Shown here in pieces: positions 7,032 to 16,800 of a stretch of DNA of 64,000 nucleotides (the stretch's first letter is position 1; each line of letters opens with the position of its first letter). The position numbers were made by a program, and so were the translations under genes. Location: positions 1-64,000 of the forward strand of contig UBZT01000008.1 in the NCBI GenBank assembly GCA_900470155.1, read 5' to 3'. The notes below the pieces were generated by a model. The model saw only the letters and a list, made by a program, of their open reading frames with translations. It was not told the DNA's origin and ran no database searches. Source of the DNA: Hyphomicrobiales bacterium (GTDB lineage Bacteria > Pseudomonadota > Alphaproteobacteria > Rhizobiales > Rhizobiaceae).

Positions 7032-7820
7032 ATGTCCCACCTCGTTTCCATCGACAATGTCGACATGCGTTATGGCGGCGCGGATGGCACATTGGCCGTC
7101 TCCGGCCTGACGATGCGCGTCGCCAAGGGCGAGTTTGCCGCCGTGGTCGGGCCAAGCGGTTGCGGCAAGTCGACCCTGATGAAGCTGGTGACCGGCCTGC
7201 ATATTCCACAGGCCGGTGTCGTGATCGTCGGCGGCCAGCAGGTGACGAAGCCGGTGTCGATCGTCGGTATGGCGTTTCAAAACCCGACCATGCTGCCCTG
7301 GCGCACGACGCTGGAAAACATCCTCCTGCCGCTGGAGATCGTCGAGCGGCATCGCCACCGGCTTAGGGCGAACAAAAAGGAATACATCGAGAAGGCGGAG
7401 AACCTGCTCGAGATCGTCGGGTTGAAAGGTGTCGGTCCGAAATTCCCTTGGCAATTGTCGGGCGGCATGCAGCAGCGCGCCAATCTCTGCCGGGCGCTGA
7501 TCCACGAGCCGGAACTCTTGATGCTCGACGAGCCCTTCGGCGCGCTCGATGCCTTTACCCGCGAGGAACTCTGGTGCGTGATCCGTGACCTGCATGCGGC
7601 GCAAGGCGTGACCATCGTGCTCGTCACCCATGACCTGCGCGAGGCGGTGTTTCTCGCCGACCGGATCTTTGTCATGAGCGCAAGACCCGGCCGCGTCGTC
7701 AAGGAACATACCGTGCCCTTTGCCCGGCCGCGTGACATCGACCTGATGTATGACGGGGCCTTCAACGACATGGTGCATCTACTGCATGGGGAAATTGCCA
7801 AGGCGAGGGTGGTGGCATGA
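7032..7820 (+). CDS. ABC transporter ATP-binding protein (SsuB/TauB type)
   Basis: The 262-residue nucleotide-binding subunit has Walker A GPSGCGKS, signature LSGGMQQR, Walker B LLMLDEPFGALD and the switch histidine in LVTHDLREA. It begins at ATG 7032 with GGAGAG eight bases upstream; an in-frame extension to 6924 crosses the repeat element and is not coding-like. Its stop overlaps the permease start by four bases (ATGA). It powers import of the ligand caught by the upstream binding protein. Sequence type is that of sulfonate / nitrate / taurine-class importers. Confidence 0.9.
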   Translation: MSHLVSIDNVDMRYGGADGTLAVSGLTMRVAKGEFAAVVGPSGCGKSTLMKLVTGLHIPQAGVVIVGGQQVTKPVSIVGMAFQNPTMLPWRTTLENILLPLEIVERHRHRLRANKKEYIEKAENLLEIVGLKGVGPKFPWQLSGGMQQRANLCRALIHEPELLMLDEPFGALDAFTREELWCVIRDLHAAQGVTIVLVTHDLREAVFLADRIFVMSARPGRVVKEHTVPFARPRDIDLMYDGAFNDMVHLLHGEIAKARVVA

Positions 7821-8635
7821 GCGTGACAATCGAAACGATCCCGACGCGGCCAGTGGTCAAGCCGCTTCGCGAGCGGATCAACTGGGTGCGGGCGGCACCC
7901 TTCCTTTACACGCTCGGCCTGTTTGTCATCTGGGAGCTTGCAGTCATCGTCTTTGCCCTGCCGCAGACGCTGCTGCCGGCGCCATCAAGGGTGTTCGAGG
8001 CGATCGTGCAATACTGGTCGCCGATCTGGAAGAACTCGCTGCAGACGCTTTACACCACGACGCTCGGTTTCCTGATCGCCGTTGTTGCCGGCCTCGGGCT
8101 CGGCCTCTTCATCGGCTGGTCGAAGACCATCTATGCCGGGCTCTATCCCCTGATGATCGGCTTCAACGCCATCCCCAAGGTGGCGCTGGTGCCGATCCTG
8201 GTCATCTGGTTCGGCATCGGCACGGTGCCGGCGGTGCTGACTGCCTTCCTGATCTCCTTCTTCCCGATCGTCGTCAACGTGGCGACGGGGCTTGCCACGA
8301 TCGAGCCGGAGACCGAGGACGTGCTGCGGGCACTCGGGGCACGCAAGATCGACATCATGCTGAAGGTCGGCATTCCGCGTTCGATGCCCTATTTCTTCGG
8401 CTCGCTGAAGATTGCCGTGACGCTGGCCTTTGTCGGTTCGGTTGTCTCGGAAACGGTCGCCTCGAATTACGGGCTCGGCAACATGATGAGTTCCGCCCAG
8501 AGCCAGTTCAACGTGCCGCTGGTCTTTGCCGGCCTGATGATGCTCGCGATCGAGGGTATCGCCATGTATGCGCTGATGGCCTGGATCGAGCGCCGCATGA
8601 CCGGCTGGGCGCATCGCTCAACCATGGCCAACTGA
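7817..8635 (+). CDS. ABC transporter permease (SsuC/TauC type)
   Basis: The 272-residue membrane subunit has about six hydrophobic segments and the EAA loop that docks the ATPase (LRALGARKIDIMLKVGIPRSMPYFFGSLKIA, about residues 173-203). It overlaps the ATPase gene by four bases and completes the binding protein - ATPase - permease importer. One permease gene implies a homodimeric channel. Promoter control is probably shared with the divergent MarR-GNAT gene. Confidence 0.9.
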   Translation: MSVTIETIPTRPVVKPLRERINWVRAAPFLYTLGLFVIWELAVIVFALPQTLLPAPSRVFEAIVQYWSPIWKNSLQTLYTTTLGFLIAVVAGLGLGLFIGWSKTIYAGLYPLMIGFNAIPKVALVPILVIWFGIGTVPAVLTAFLISFFPIVVNVATGLATIEPETEDVLRALGARKIDIMLKVGIPRSMPYFFGSLKIAVTLAFVGSVVSETVASNYGLGNMMSSAQSQFNVPLVFAGLMMLAIEGIAMYALMAWIERRMTGWAHRSTMAN

Positions 8636-8689
8636 GGGCTGGCGCGCGGGATCTGCGCGGCTGCCCGGTTGCGCGGAAGGGGCGCGGCG

Positions 8690-9289
8690 CTATTTCTTGT
8701 CGCTGACGGTGAAGTGCTGCTCGAAGGGCGTCGAACGCTCGGCGATGATGTCGTTGACGGTGTAGCGCAGGATATAGGCGCCGGGGGCCGCCCCCGCGAC
8801 ATCGAGCGTCAGGTGGGTGTAGATCTCCTGCGCCTCGACATGGCCGGTGAAGGTGAAGCTGCCGAAATCCTTCTTCAACGCCAGCGTCTTGCCCTTGTCG
8901 TCGCTCAGCTCCAGATCGACGCTGAAATTCGACTGCTTGCGGCCATCCTCGAGCGTGCGCCATTTGAGCCCGACCACCTCGAGATAGGTGATCAGCGCTT
9001 CGCCGCTGTCAAAGATCGGTTCCTTTTTCGGTGTGTAGGCGCCGTAACCGGTCGGCTTTTCACTGACGAAAAGCGCGCGGGGTACGCTAAGCGGCAGGCT
9101 CGCCGAAAACTTTGCCATGCTTTGATGCAGGCCGATAAAGGCGCCGCGCGCATCGCCCGCAGCCGCCTTGCGCTCGGCCTCGCTGGCGCCGTCGAGCAGC
9201 GGGCCTGCCTCGACTGTCGCCGCCAGCATCAGGGCGATCATCTGCGCAGCCGTCACTTGGGACAGACGGGCGAGTTTCGAGACGGTCAT
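8690..9289 (-). CDS. Hypothetical exported protein, 199 aa
   Basis: From ATG 9289 (GGAGA seven to eight bases upstream) the product starts with a short signal-like segment (SQVTAAQMIALMLAATVEAG). The remainder is rich in beta-type sequence with alternating polar and hydrophobic residues (FTFTGHVEAQEIYTHLTLDVAGAAPGAYILRYTVNDI), consistent with a secreted beta-sandwich protein. No catalytic motif and no family I can name. It is convergent with the ABC permease and sits alone between it and trkH. Confidence 0.7.
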   Translation of the reverse strand: MTVSKLARLSQVTAAQMIALMLAATVEAGPLLDGASEAERKAAAGDARGAFIGLHQSMAKFSASLPLSVPRALFVSEKPTGYGAYTPKKEPIFDSGEALITYLEVVGLKWRTLEDGRKQSNFSVDLELSDDKGKTLALKKDFGSFTFTGHVEAQEIYTHLTLDVAGAAPGAYILRYTVNDIIAERSTPFEQHFTVSDKK

Positions 9290-9429
9290 GTGATTCTCCT
9301 GCAGCTGGCGCATCGGCCGAGTTTGGAAAGATCCAGGCTCAGCCGTCAAGTTTGCGGTACGATCGATGGCGGTTTTCCGCCGCCGGACCGGTCAATGTAC
9401 CGGCAAGTTGGCCGACACCAAGGCAGCGA

Positions 9430-10884
9430 TCAGGACCGCCAGAAGATCGGCACGAGAAGCACGAGCATGGTCAGGACCTCGAGGCGGCCCAGCAGCATGG
9501 CCAGCGACAGGACGTAGAGTTCCGGGTCGTTCATCATGGCGAAATTGCCAACCGGGCCGATCAACGGCCCGATGCCGGGTCCGACATTCGACAGCGCCGT
9601 GATCACCGACGATGTCGCCGTGGCGAAGTCATAGCCGAGCAACGCCATGGCCATGCTGCCGATCACCCAGATGAATATGTAGGCGGAAAAGAACAGGAAA
9701 ACCGCGCGCTGGGTTTCCGCATCGACCGTCTGCTTGCCGTAGCGCACCGAATAGACGGCATTCGGATAGATCAGCTTTTTCAGGCCCGTGACGATCAGGT
9801 TGAACAGGATGATGAAGCGGTAGGCTTTGATGCCGCCGGCAGTCGAGCCCGAGCAGCCGCCCATGAAGGTGGCGAAGAAGGCGGCAGTGACGGCAAACGG
9901 CCCCCACAGCGTGTAGTCCTCGCTGGCGAAGCCGGTGGTCGACAGGATCGAGGTGAAGTTGAAGAAGGAATGCGTCAGCGCGGTCGGCAGATCGATGCCG
10001 TTGCGCAAATGGTTGTAGATGCCGCCGGCCAGAGCGAAAGCGACCACATAGGCGAGGAAGATAAAGATCTGTGGATCGCGCAGCGCATCCAGGCGCCCGC
10101 GGATGACAAACACGATCAGGATCGAGAACGGCAGGCTGCAGACCGTCATGAAGAAGGTCGAGATCCACAGGATGGCATTGCTGTCGAAGAAGGCGAAGGA
10201 ATTGTCGTAATTGCCGAAACCGGCCGTGGCGACGGTCGAGAAGGAATGCGTGATCGCATCGAAATGGCTCATGCCGGCAAAGTCATAGGCAATGATGCAG
10301 GCGAGCGTGATACCGACATAGACCGCCATGAAGGCACGGGTGAAGGTGGCGAGCCGGGCGAAGGGCTTATCGCCGGTATCAGACGATTCCATCTTGAAGA
10401 AGGACATGCCGCCGACGCGCAGGAACGGCAGGACGAAGAGCCCGAGCGCGACGATGCCGATACCGCCGAGCCAGGCGAGCAGCGAGCGCCACATCAGGAT
10501 TCCCGGCGCCATCCTGTCGAGCCCGCTGAGCACGGTCGAGCCGGTCGTCGTGATGCCGGAAATCGATTCGAACAGCGCCTGGGCAAAACTGAGGTCGAGG
10601 TCGGCGAAATAGAGCGGGATTGCGCCGACAACGGAAAACACCGCCCAGAGCACGTTGACCAGCAAAAAGCCCATGCGCTTTGAGAATACCGGCGGCGGAC
10701 CGCGTGTCGCCATGGCCGCCGTCAGCGAGATGCCGCCGACCATGGCCGCCGATACGGTGAACACCGACCAGTTGTCGTCGCCAAAGTAGAGATCGACCAT
10801 CGCCGGCACGAGCATGGCCGTCGACAGATAGAGGCCGCAGAGAGCGGCGATGTAGACCAGGGTGCGCAGGAGATTGGTATTCAA
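9430..10884 (-). CDS. trkH: TrkH-family potassium uptake channel
   Basis: This is the potassium-translocating membrane subunit of a Trk system. It has four pore-loop / two-helix repeats; pore filters are visible in ISGITTTGSTVL, FSTVATAGFGN, SILSTTGFAS and ALSNVGPGIG. GGCSGSTAGGIKAYR in the fourth repeat is highly conserved in TrkH. TTG 10884 is preferred because GGAAGA lies just before it and the protein then opens MNTNLLRTLVYIAAL as family members do; GTG 10908 would add eight residues. No trkA is adjacent, so the cytoplasmic TrkA ring is encoded elsewhere. Confidence 0.92.
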   Translation of the reverse strand: MNTNLLRTLVYIAALCGLYLSTAMLVPAMVDLYFGDDNWSVFTVSAAMVGGISLTAAMATRGPPPVFSKRMGFLLVNVLWAVFSVVGAIPLYFADLDLSFAQALFESISGITTTGSTVLSGLDRMAPGILMWRSLLAWLGGIGIVALGLFVLPFLRVGGMSFFKMESSDTGDKPFARLATFTRAFMAVYVGITLACIIAYDFAGMSHFDAITHSFSTVATAGFGNYDNSFAFFDSNAILWISTFFMTVCSLPFSILIVFVIRGRLDALRDPQIFIFLAYVVAFALAGGIYNHLRNGIDLPTALTHSFFNFTSILSTTGFASEDYTLWGPFAVTAAFFATFMGGCSGSTAGGIKAYRFIILFNLIVTGLKKLIYPNAVYSVRYGKQTVDAETQRAVFLFFSAYIFIWVIGSMAMALLGYDFATATSSVITALSNVGPGIGPLIGPVGNFAMMNDPELYVLSLAMLLGRLEVLTMLVLLVPIFWRS

Positions 10885-10973
10885 GGAATTTCTTCCGTTT
10901 GGTTGCACTGCAAAGAAGCTTTGTCAGTGCCTGTTGTCTATGCCATAGCGGGAGGCAGATCAAAATTCAACGG

Positions 10974-12233
10974 ATGGACCTCGTGACGCCAAAGGAAGTC
11001 GAGACCGCGCTGGAAGCCATGCGTGGCCTTTTCCCCGAAACACCCCTGCAGCTCAACGATCACCTGAGCGCACGTTACGGGGCCAATATCTATCTCAAGC
11101 GCGAAGACCTGACCCCGGTCCGCTCCTACAAGATTCGCGGCGCGTTCAATTTTCTGCGCAAGATCGTCGGCGAAAGTCCGGCGAGCACGACCTTTGTCTG
11201 CGCCTCTGCCGGCAATCACGCCCAGGGCTTTGCCTTCGTCTGCCGCCATTTCGGCGTGCAGGGCGTTGTCTTCATGCCGGTGACGACACCGCAGCAGAAG
11301 ATCGACAAGACCCGTACCTTCGGCGGCGAATTCATCACCATCCGCCTGTTCGGCGATATTTTCGACCAGTGCTATGCGGCGGCCCGCGAGCATGTCGAAG
11401 CGATCGGCGGCTATATGGTGCCGCCCTTCGACCATGACGACATCATCGAGGGCCAGGCGACCGTGGCGGTCGAGATGGTCCAGCAATTGCCGGACGGCGT
11501 GACGCCGGATCTGGTTGTCATGCCGGTCGGCGGTGGTGGTCTTTCCTCGGGCATGACCGGCTATCTGGCGGATCGCGTGGCCGTGGACAACATGGTCTTT
11601 TGTGAACCCGCCGGCGCGCCCAGCCTGCGCCGCAGCCTCGAAGCCGGCGCAGTGGTGACGCTGCCCAAGGTCGACAATTTTGTTGACGGTGCAGCCGTCG
11701 CGCGCATTGGTGACCACAATTTTGCGGCACTCAGGCATTTTCACCCCGACCAGGTGGTGATCGTGCCGGAAAATGCCATCTGCGTGACCATGACCGAGAT
11801 GCTCAATGTCGAAGGCGTGGTGCTCGAACCGGCCGGCGCCCTGTCGATCGCGGCGCTTGATCTGCTGCCGCCGGAACGCATTGCCGGCAAGACCATTGTC
11901 GCCATCGTCTCGGGTGGCAATTTCGATTTCGATCGCCTGCCGGACGTCAAGGAACGCGCGATGCGCCATGCGGGCCTGAAGAAATATTTCATCCTGCGCC
12001 TGCCGCAGCGCCCGGGCGCCTTGCGTGATTTCCTCAACTTGCTCGGTCCGGAAGACGATATCGCCCGCTTCGAATATCTGAAGAAGTCGGCCCGCAATTT
12101 CGGCTCGATCCTGATCGGCATCGAAACCGGCAAACGCGAGAATTTCGCCGACCTCTTTGCCCGTTTCGATCAGGCCGGCCTCGGTTTCGAGGATATCACC
12201 GAAAACGAGATCCTGGCGAACCTGATCATCTGA
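10974..12233 (+). CDS. ilvA: Threonine ammonia-lyase (threonine dehydratase)
   Basis: The pyridoxal-phosphate enzyme deaminates threonine to 2-oxobutanoate, the first step toward isoleucine. The PLP lysine lies in PVRSYKIRGAFN, the phosphate-binding glycine loop is PVGGGGLSSG, and SAGNHAQGFA is also characteristic. A C-terminal ACT-like regulatory domain (FILRLPQRPGALRDFLNLLGPEDDIARFEYLKK) covers about the last 85 residues, so this is the 419-residue form with one ACT-like domain. Start ATG 10974 (MDLVTPKEVE) lacks a strong ribosome site; GGGAGG is about 20 bases upstream. Its stop overlaps the convergent hydrolase gene by eight bases. Confidence 0.92.
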   Translation: MDLVTPKEVETALEAMRGLFPETPLQLNDHLSARYGANIYLKREDLTPVRSYKIRGAFNFLRKIVGESPASTTFVCASAGNHAQGFAFVCRHFGVQGVVFMPVTTPQQKIDKTRTFGGEFITIRLFGDIFDQCYAAAREHVEAIGGYMVPPFDHDDIIEGQATVAVEMVQQLPDGVTPDLVVMPVGGGGLSSGMTGYLADRVAVDNMVFCEPAGAPSLRRSLEAGAVVTLPKVDNFVDGAAVARIGDHNFAALRHFHPDQVVIVPENAICVTMTEMLNVEGVVLEPAGALSIAALDLLPPERIAGKTIVAIVSGGNFDFDRLPDVKERAMRHAGLKKYFILRLPQRPGALRDFLNLLGPEDDIARFEYLKKSARNFGSILIGIETGKRENFADLFARFDQAGLGFEDITENEILANLII

Positions 12234-13230
12234 CGCCCGGCAAGGTCGTCAGCCAGGCGATGATATGGTCGGCGACCGGCTGGGTGGTCTGCGGCGAATA
12301 GCTGTCGCCGGCGATCACGTGGTTGTTTGCATCGCCGGTCGGCCCCGGATCGTAGGTTGCATGCGGTCCGCCCCAGCGGGCGGCAACGGCGGCCGTGGCA
12401 TCGGGACTGACCACCTTGTCCTGCGGCGAATAGACGAACAACGCCGGCACCTTGATCGCGTTGACGTCGGTATGCTGCGCCAATCTCACGGCCTGCGCCA
12501 TCGGAATCAGCGCATCGACCGGATAGTCGGTCGTCCAGTTGAAGGCGTTCTGCTCATTGACAGGCTCGAAACCGCGCCTTGCGCCGATCAAGAGATGGGC
12601 AAGCGGCCCCGCGAAGGGACCGGTGAGCAGGAAGCTGCCGAAGGTCCGCAGACCGTAATTGGGCGAGATGAACACCGTGGCCGCGATATCCCGGCCAAGG
12701 GCAGGGCGGGCCAGCGCCCAGGTGACCAGCGAACTGCCGGTCGAGGTCGAGATCACCACGACCTTGTCGCCCAGCACGCGACCGATCGCCAGAGCCTCGG
12801 CCATGTCGGCGGTCCAGTCACTCAGTGTCGCCTGTCCCAGGCCATCCGGGTCGTCGAGCCCGTGGCCGGCAAGGCGCGCGTAGAAGAGATTGGCACCGAG
12901 CGCCCTGGCGACGAGATCGGGCAGGGGGCGAAGTTCGCCGGACGAGGCGGAAAAGCCGTGGATATAGATCACCGACAGGGCGGTCTTCGCTTTGACCGCC
13001 GGATCGGCCCAGATCACCTGTTTGCCGAGACCCTTGCGAAGACGGGGAAAACGCGATTCGGCCGCGGTCAGATAGGCTTCGACCTCATCAATGCCTTGAT
13101 CATTCAGGCCTTGGCCGGCGGCAAAAGCCGCCTCGCGTTCGAGATCGAGCCGTGGCGGCAGCCGGTAGACGATGAAAAGGATGGCGACGATGACCAGTAA
13201 GCCAGCCAGAAAACCCATGAACAGTCTCAT
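12226..13230 (-). CDS. Membrane-anchored alpha/beta hydrolase
   Basis: The 334-residue protein has one N-terminal transmembrane helix (FMGFLAGLLVIVAILFIVYRL) followed by an alpha/beta hydrolase domain. The oxyanion strand is YIHGFSASSGE, the nucleophile elbow is STSTGSS (Ser within S-T-S-T-G), and the Asp / His of the triad fit SPQDKVVS and ANNHVIAG. GGAGGA eight bases before ATG 13230 fixes the start. It probably sits on the inner membrane with the catalytic domain outside. Substrate is unknown, but lipid esters are likely for this type. It overlaps the convergent ilvA stop by eight bases. Confidence 0.85.
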   Translation of the reverse strand: MRLFMGFLAGLLVIVAILFIVYRLPPRLDLEREAAFAAGQGLNDQGIDEVEAYLTAAESRFPRLRKGLGKQVIWADPAVKAKTALSVIYIHGFSASSGELRPLPDLVARALGANLFYARLAGHGLDDPDGLGQATLSDWTADMAEALAIGRVLGDKVVVISTSTGSSLVTWALARPALGRDIAATVFISPNYGLRTFGSFLLTGPFAGPLAHLLIGARRGFEPVNEQNAFNWTTDYPVDALIPMAQAVRLAQHTDVNAIKVPALFVYSPQDKVVSPDATAAVAARWGGPHATYDPGPTGDANNHVIAGDSYSPQTTQPVADHIIAWLTTLPGVR

Positions 13231-13387
13231 CGATAGTGTCCTCCGCACCAGCCTCTCCCATGCCGGGACGGAAGTCTAGCGGGGTTAGATCCGGATGGGC
13301 ATGTGGTCGCTTCGTATCATCGCCCAGGCCTTGCGCAATTCGCCACATCGGCTTTCTCATTGGCGCGAGCTGTGATATCGAGCGGAC

Positions 13388-13711
13388 ATGACATCGATTA
13401 TCGCACGCATCCTTTCGATCTTCACCGGCGGTTCCACGCAAGGCGCCGCTCAGGCCCCCGTTGCCGAGCCGCAGGTCTATAAGGACTGCCTCATCCATGC
13501 CGAGCCGATCCGCGAAGGTGGCCAGTATCGACTGGCCGGCCGCATCGTGAAGGAGGTTTCCGGCCGCATGCTGGAGCGTACATTCATTCGTGCCGACGTT
13601 TTCAGCTCCCTGGATGATGCGCTCGAATGCACCTTCCGCAAGGCGCACCAGATCGTGGATCAGAACGGCGCGGCGCTGTTTTCCGATGGCGAAGAAAAGC
13701 GCAGCGCCTGA
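13388..13711 (+). CDS. HlyU-family protein
   Basis: The 107-residue protein carries an HlyU-type domain over most of its length (YKDCLIHAEPIREGGQYRLAGRIVKEVSGRMLERTFIRADVFSSLDDALECTFRKAHQIVDQNG). In Vibrio HlyU regulates haemolysin, but alphaproteobacterial members with this short form have no proven target and do not show a classical winged helix. It is monocistronic here, between the divergent hydrolase gene and the Amt-GGDEF-EAL gene. Confidence 0.8.
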   Translation: MTSIIARILSIFTGGSTQGAAQAPVAEPQVYKDCLIHAEPIREGGQYRLAGRIVKEVSGRMLERTFIRADVFSSLDDALECTFRKAHQIVDQNGAALFSDGEEKRSA

Positions 13712-13812
13712 GGAAAAAATCCTTCCTTTGGTGAAAAAAGGCTTACTCTCCTCACGCATTCTTAAATCCTCTGACATCAAATGGACCTGGCTCAATTTTC
13801 CGGGTTCGCTAA

Positions 13813-16800
13813 GTGTTTCCCCATTTTTTGATTAATAAGTCAGGTCTTTTTGCCCTTTGCATCGCAGCAGTGCTTGCCGCTGTTGCCGCGACGCCGTCGC
13901 TTGCCAGCGAAGCCGACCCGGCCACGGTCTACAACGCGGCGGATCTGTCCTGGTTGATGGCGGCGTCCGGCATGGTCATGATGATGCAGGTCGGCTTCCT
14001 GCTGCTCGAAGCCGGCATGGTCCGCTCGAAAAATTCGATCAACGTCGCTCAGAAGAACCTGCTTGATTTCGTTTTCGGCGTGGTGGCCTTTGCCGCCATC
14101 GGCTTCATGCTCGCCTTCGGCGACAGCGGCTGGCTGCCGGTCGGGATCGATGGCGACCTGTTTTTCCTGCAGAAAACCGACAGCTGGGTTGCCGGCTTTT
14201 TCGTCTTCCAGGTGATGTTCTGCGGCACGGCCGCGACGATCGTCTCGGGCGCCGTTGCCGAACGCATGAAACTCGTTGCCTATGTCTTCGGTTCGATCGT
14301 CCTGTCGGCGCTGATCTATCCGATCTTTGTCCACTGGGCCTGGGGTACGGCGCTGGGTCCCAATTCCGGCGCGTTTCTCGCCAATCTTGGCTTCGTCGAT
14401 TTTGCCGGTTCGACCGTGGTCCATGCCACGGGCGGCTGGATCTCGCTCGCCGCCTGCATGGTGCTCGGGCCGAGGCTTGGTCGGTTTGACGCCAATGGCC
14501 GGCCGGTGCGCATTGCCGGCCACAATCCTGTTCTGTCGACAAGCGGCGCGCTGATTCTGTTCTTCGGCTGGATCGGCTTCAATGGCGGCTCGACGCTGAA
14601 GGCGTCGCTCGACGTGGCGCCGATCATCATGAACACGGTTCTCGCCGGCGGCATGGGTACCTGCGTCGGTTACCTCCTGGGCTTCAAGCAGGACGGCGTG
14701 GTCCTGCCGGAAAAATCGCTATGCGGCATGCTGGGTGCGCTGGTGGCAGTGACGGCGGGCTGTCATATTCTGGAGCCGGGCGGTGCGTTGCTGGTGGGCG
14801 CGCTGGGCGCAGCCGTTGCTGTCTACGGCAACCAGTTCGTCGAAGAGTATCTGAAGGTTGATGACGCCGTCGGGGCGATTGGCGTGCATGCTTTTGCCGG
14901 CGTTGCCGGCACCTTGGCGCTGGCGCTTCTGGCGCCGGTCGAGCATCTGCCAGCCGGCAGCCGGTTCGGCCAGCTCTATGTGCAGGTCTTCGGTTCGGCG
15001 CTGAATTTCTACTGGTCCTTCGGTCTGGGCTATGCGTTCTTCTATGCGCTCGACCGGATGATCCATATCCGCGTCTCGGCTCCCGTCGAGGAGCTCGGGC
15101 TCAATATTGCCGAACATGGAACACGCCTTGGCGTCGGCCATGTCGAGGATGCCCTGTCCGAACTCGTCAGAGGCACCTCCGATCTCAGCCATCGGCTGAC
15201 GGTCGATCCGGGCGACGAGGCCGAAAAGCTGACGCGCTTGTTCAACAGCCTGATGGACAATATCCAGCAGGAAGAACACAGCCGCAACGCGTTGCAGTCG
15301 ATGATCCGCGACCAGGAGGAATCCGACCGGGTGGCGGCGCTCGCCAATGCCACCTTCGAGGCCATCGTCATGCATGAGAATGGCCTGATCATCGATGGCA
15401 ACGAACAGCTCGAGCATCTGATCGGTCTGCCTCTGGACCAGATGATTGGCCGTTCGATCGGCGACCTGGTCGATGAAGAGGGACGAAGGCGCCTGACGGA
15501 GGACCCTGATCCGGACCATGATGTGCTGCGGGAATTCACCGTCGTGCGTGAGGACGGCCAGCAGATCCCGATCGAGGCGCGCGGCCGCAATATCGAATAT
15601 CGCGGACGCAAGATCCGCATCAGCTGCCTTGTCGATCTGCGCGAGCGCAAGGCCGTCGAACAGCGCATCCGGCATCTGGGCCAGCACGATCCGCTGACAG
15701 GACTTGCCAATCGCACGCTGTTTACCGAGACGCTTGCCCGACATGTCGAGCGCGCCACCAGTCATTGGGGTTGCGCCGTGGTCCTTGTCGACCTCGATCA
15801 CTTCAAGGACGTCAACGATCTGCATGGTCATCCAGCCGGCGACGAAGTGATCCGCGAGGCGGCGCGCCGTTTGAGCCAAGCGCTCGGTCCGCGCGATCTG
15901 GCGGCACGCCTGGGCGGTGACGAGTTTGCCATCATTCTCGCCAACACGCACTTCAAGACGCAGGTCGAGGACTTCGGCCGGCGTCTGGTCGCAGCTTTCC
16001 GCCAACCCTTCGACACAGGGCAGGGCCAGTTGATCAAATGCAGCGTCAGCGTCGGTGGTGCCTTGTGCCCCGAGCATGCGGCCACGCTGGAGGAACTGAT
16101 CGGTCGCGCCGACGTGGCATTGTATCACGCGAAGAAATCCGGCCGCAGCACGTTCAGGATTTTCCGGGACGGCATGGACGAACTGATCGAGAAGCGCCGC
16201 GCCCTGGAAGCCGATATCGAACGCGGACTGGCCAATGGCGAATTCGAGCTTTATCTCCAGCCACGGGTCAAGGCCGCCACGGCCCAGATTTCGGGTTATG
16301 AGGCGCTGGTGCGCTGGAACCATCCGGAACGCGGCATGGTCCAGCCGAACGACTTCATCCCCGTGGCGGAGGTCTCGGGCAAGATCGTCGCACTCGGAGC
16401 CTGGGTTCTGGCCGAGGCCTGCCGCCTGCTGGCAGCGCTGCCGGCGGACCTGCATGTCAGCGTCAACGTCTCGCCGGTCCAGTTCCGCCATCCCGATTTC
16501 CTCGCCGAACTGAGCCACAGCGTGGCGCGCCACGGCGTCAGCCCGCAGATGCTCGAGCTCGAAATCACCGAAAGCGTGCTGATCGATGACGACGACCGGG
16601 CGCTGTCGATCCTCAGCCACCTGAAACATCTCGGCTTCCGGATCGCACTCGATGATTTCGGGACCGGATATTCCTCCCTCAGCTACCTGAGCCGTTATCC
16701 CTTCGACGTGATCAAGATCGACCGCAGCTTCGTCACCGCACTTGGCACGGAAGAGACGGCCAATGCCATCGTTCGCTCGGTTATCGACCTCGGGAGCGGT

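Noticed and set aside
9352..10683. 443-codon plus-strand frame antisense to trkH
   Set aside because: Asp/Glu/Arg/Gly-rich composition typical of antisense to a membrane protein; no motifs.
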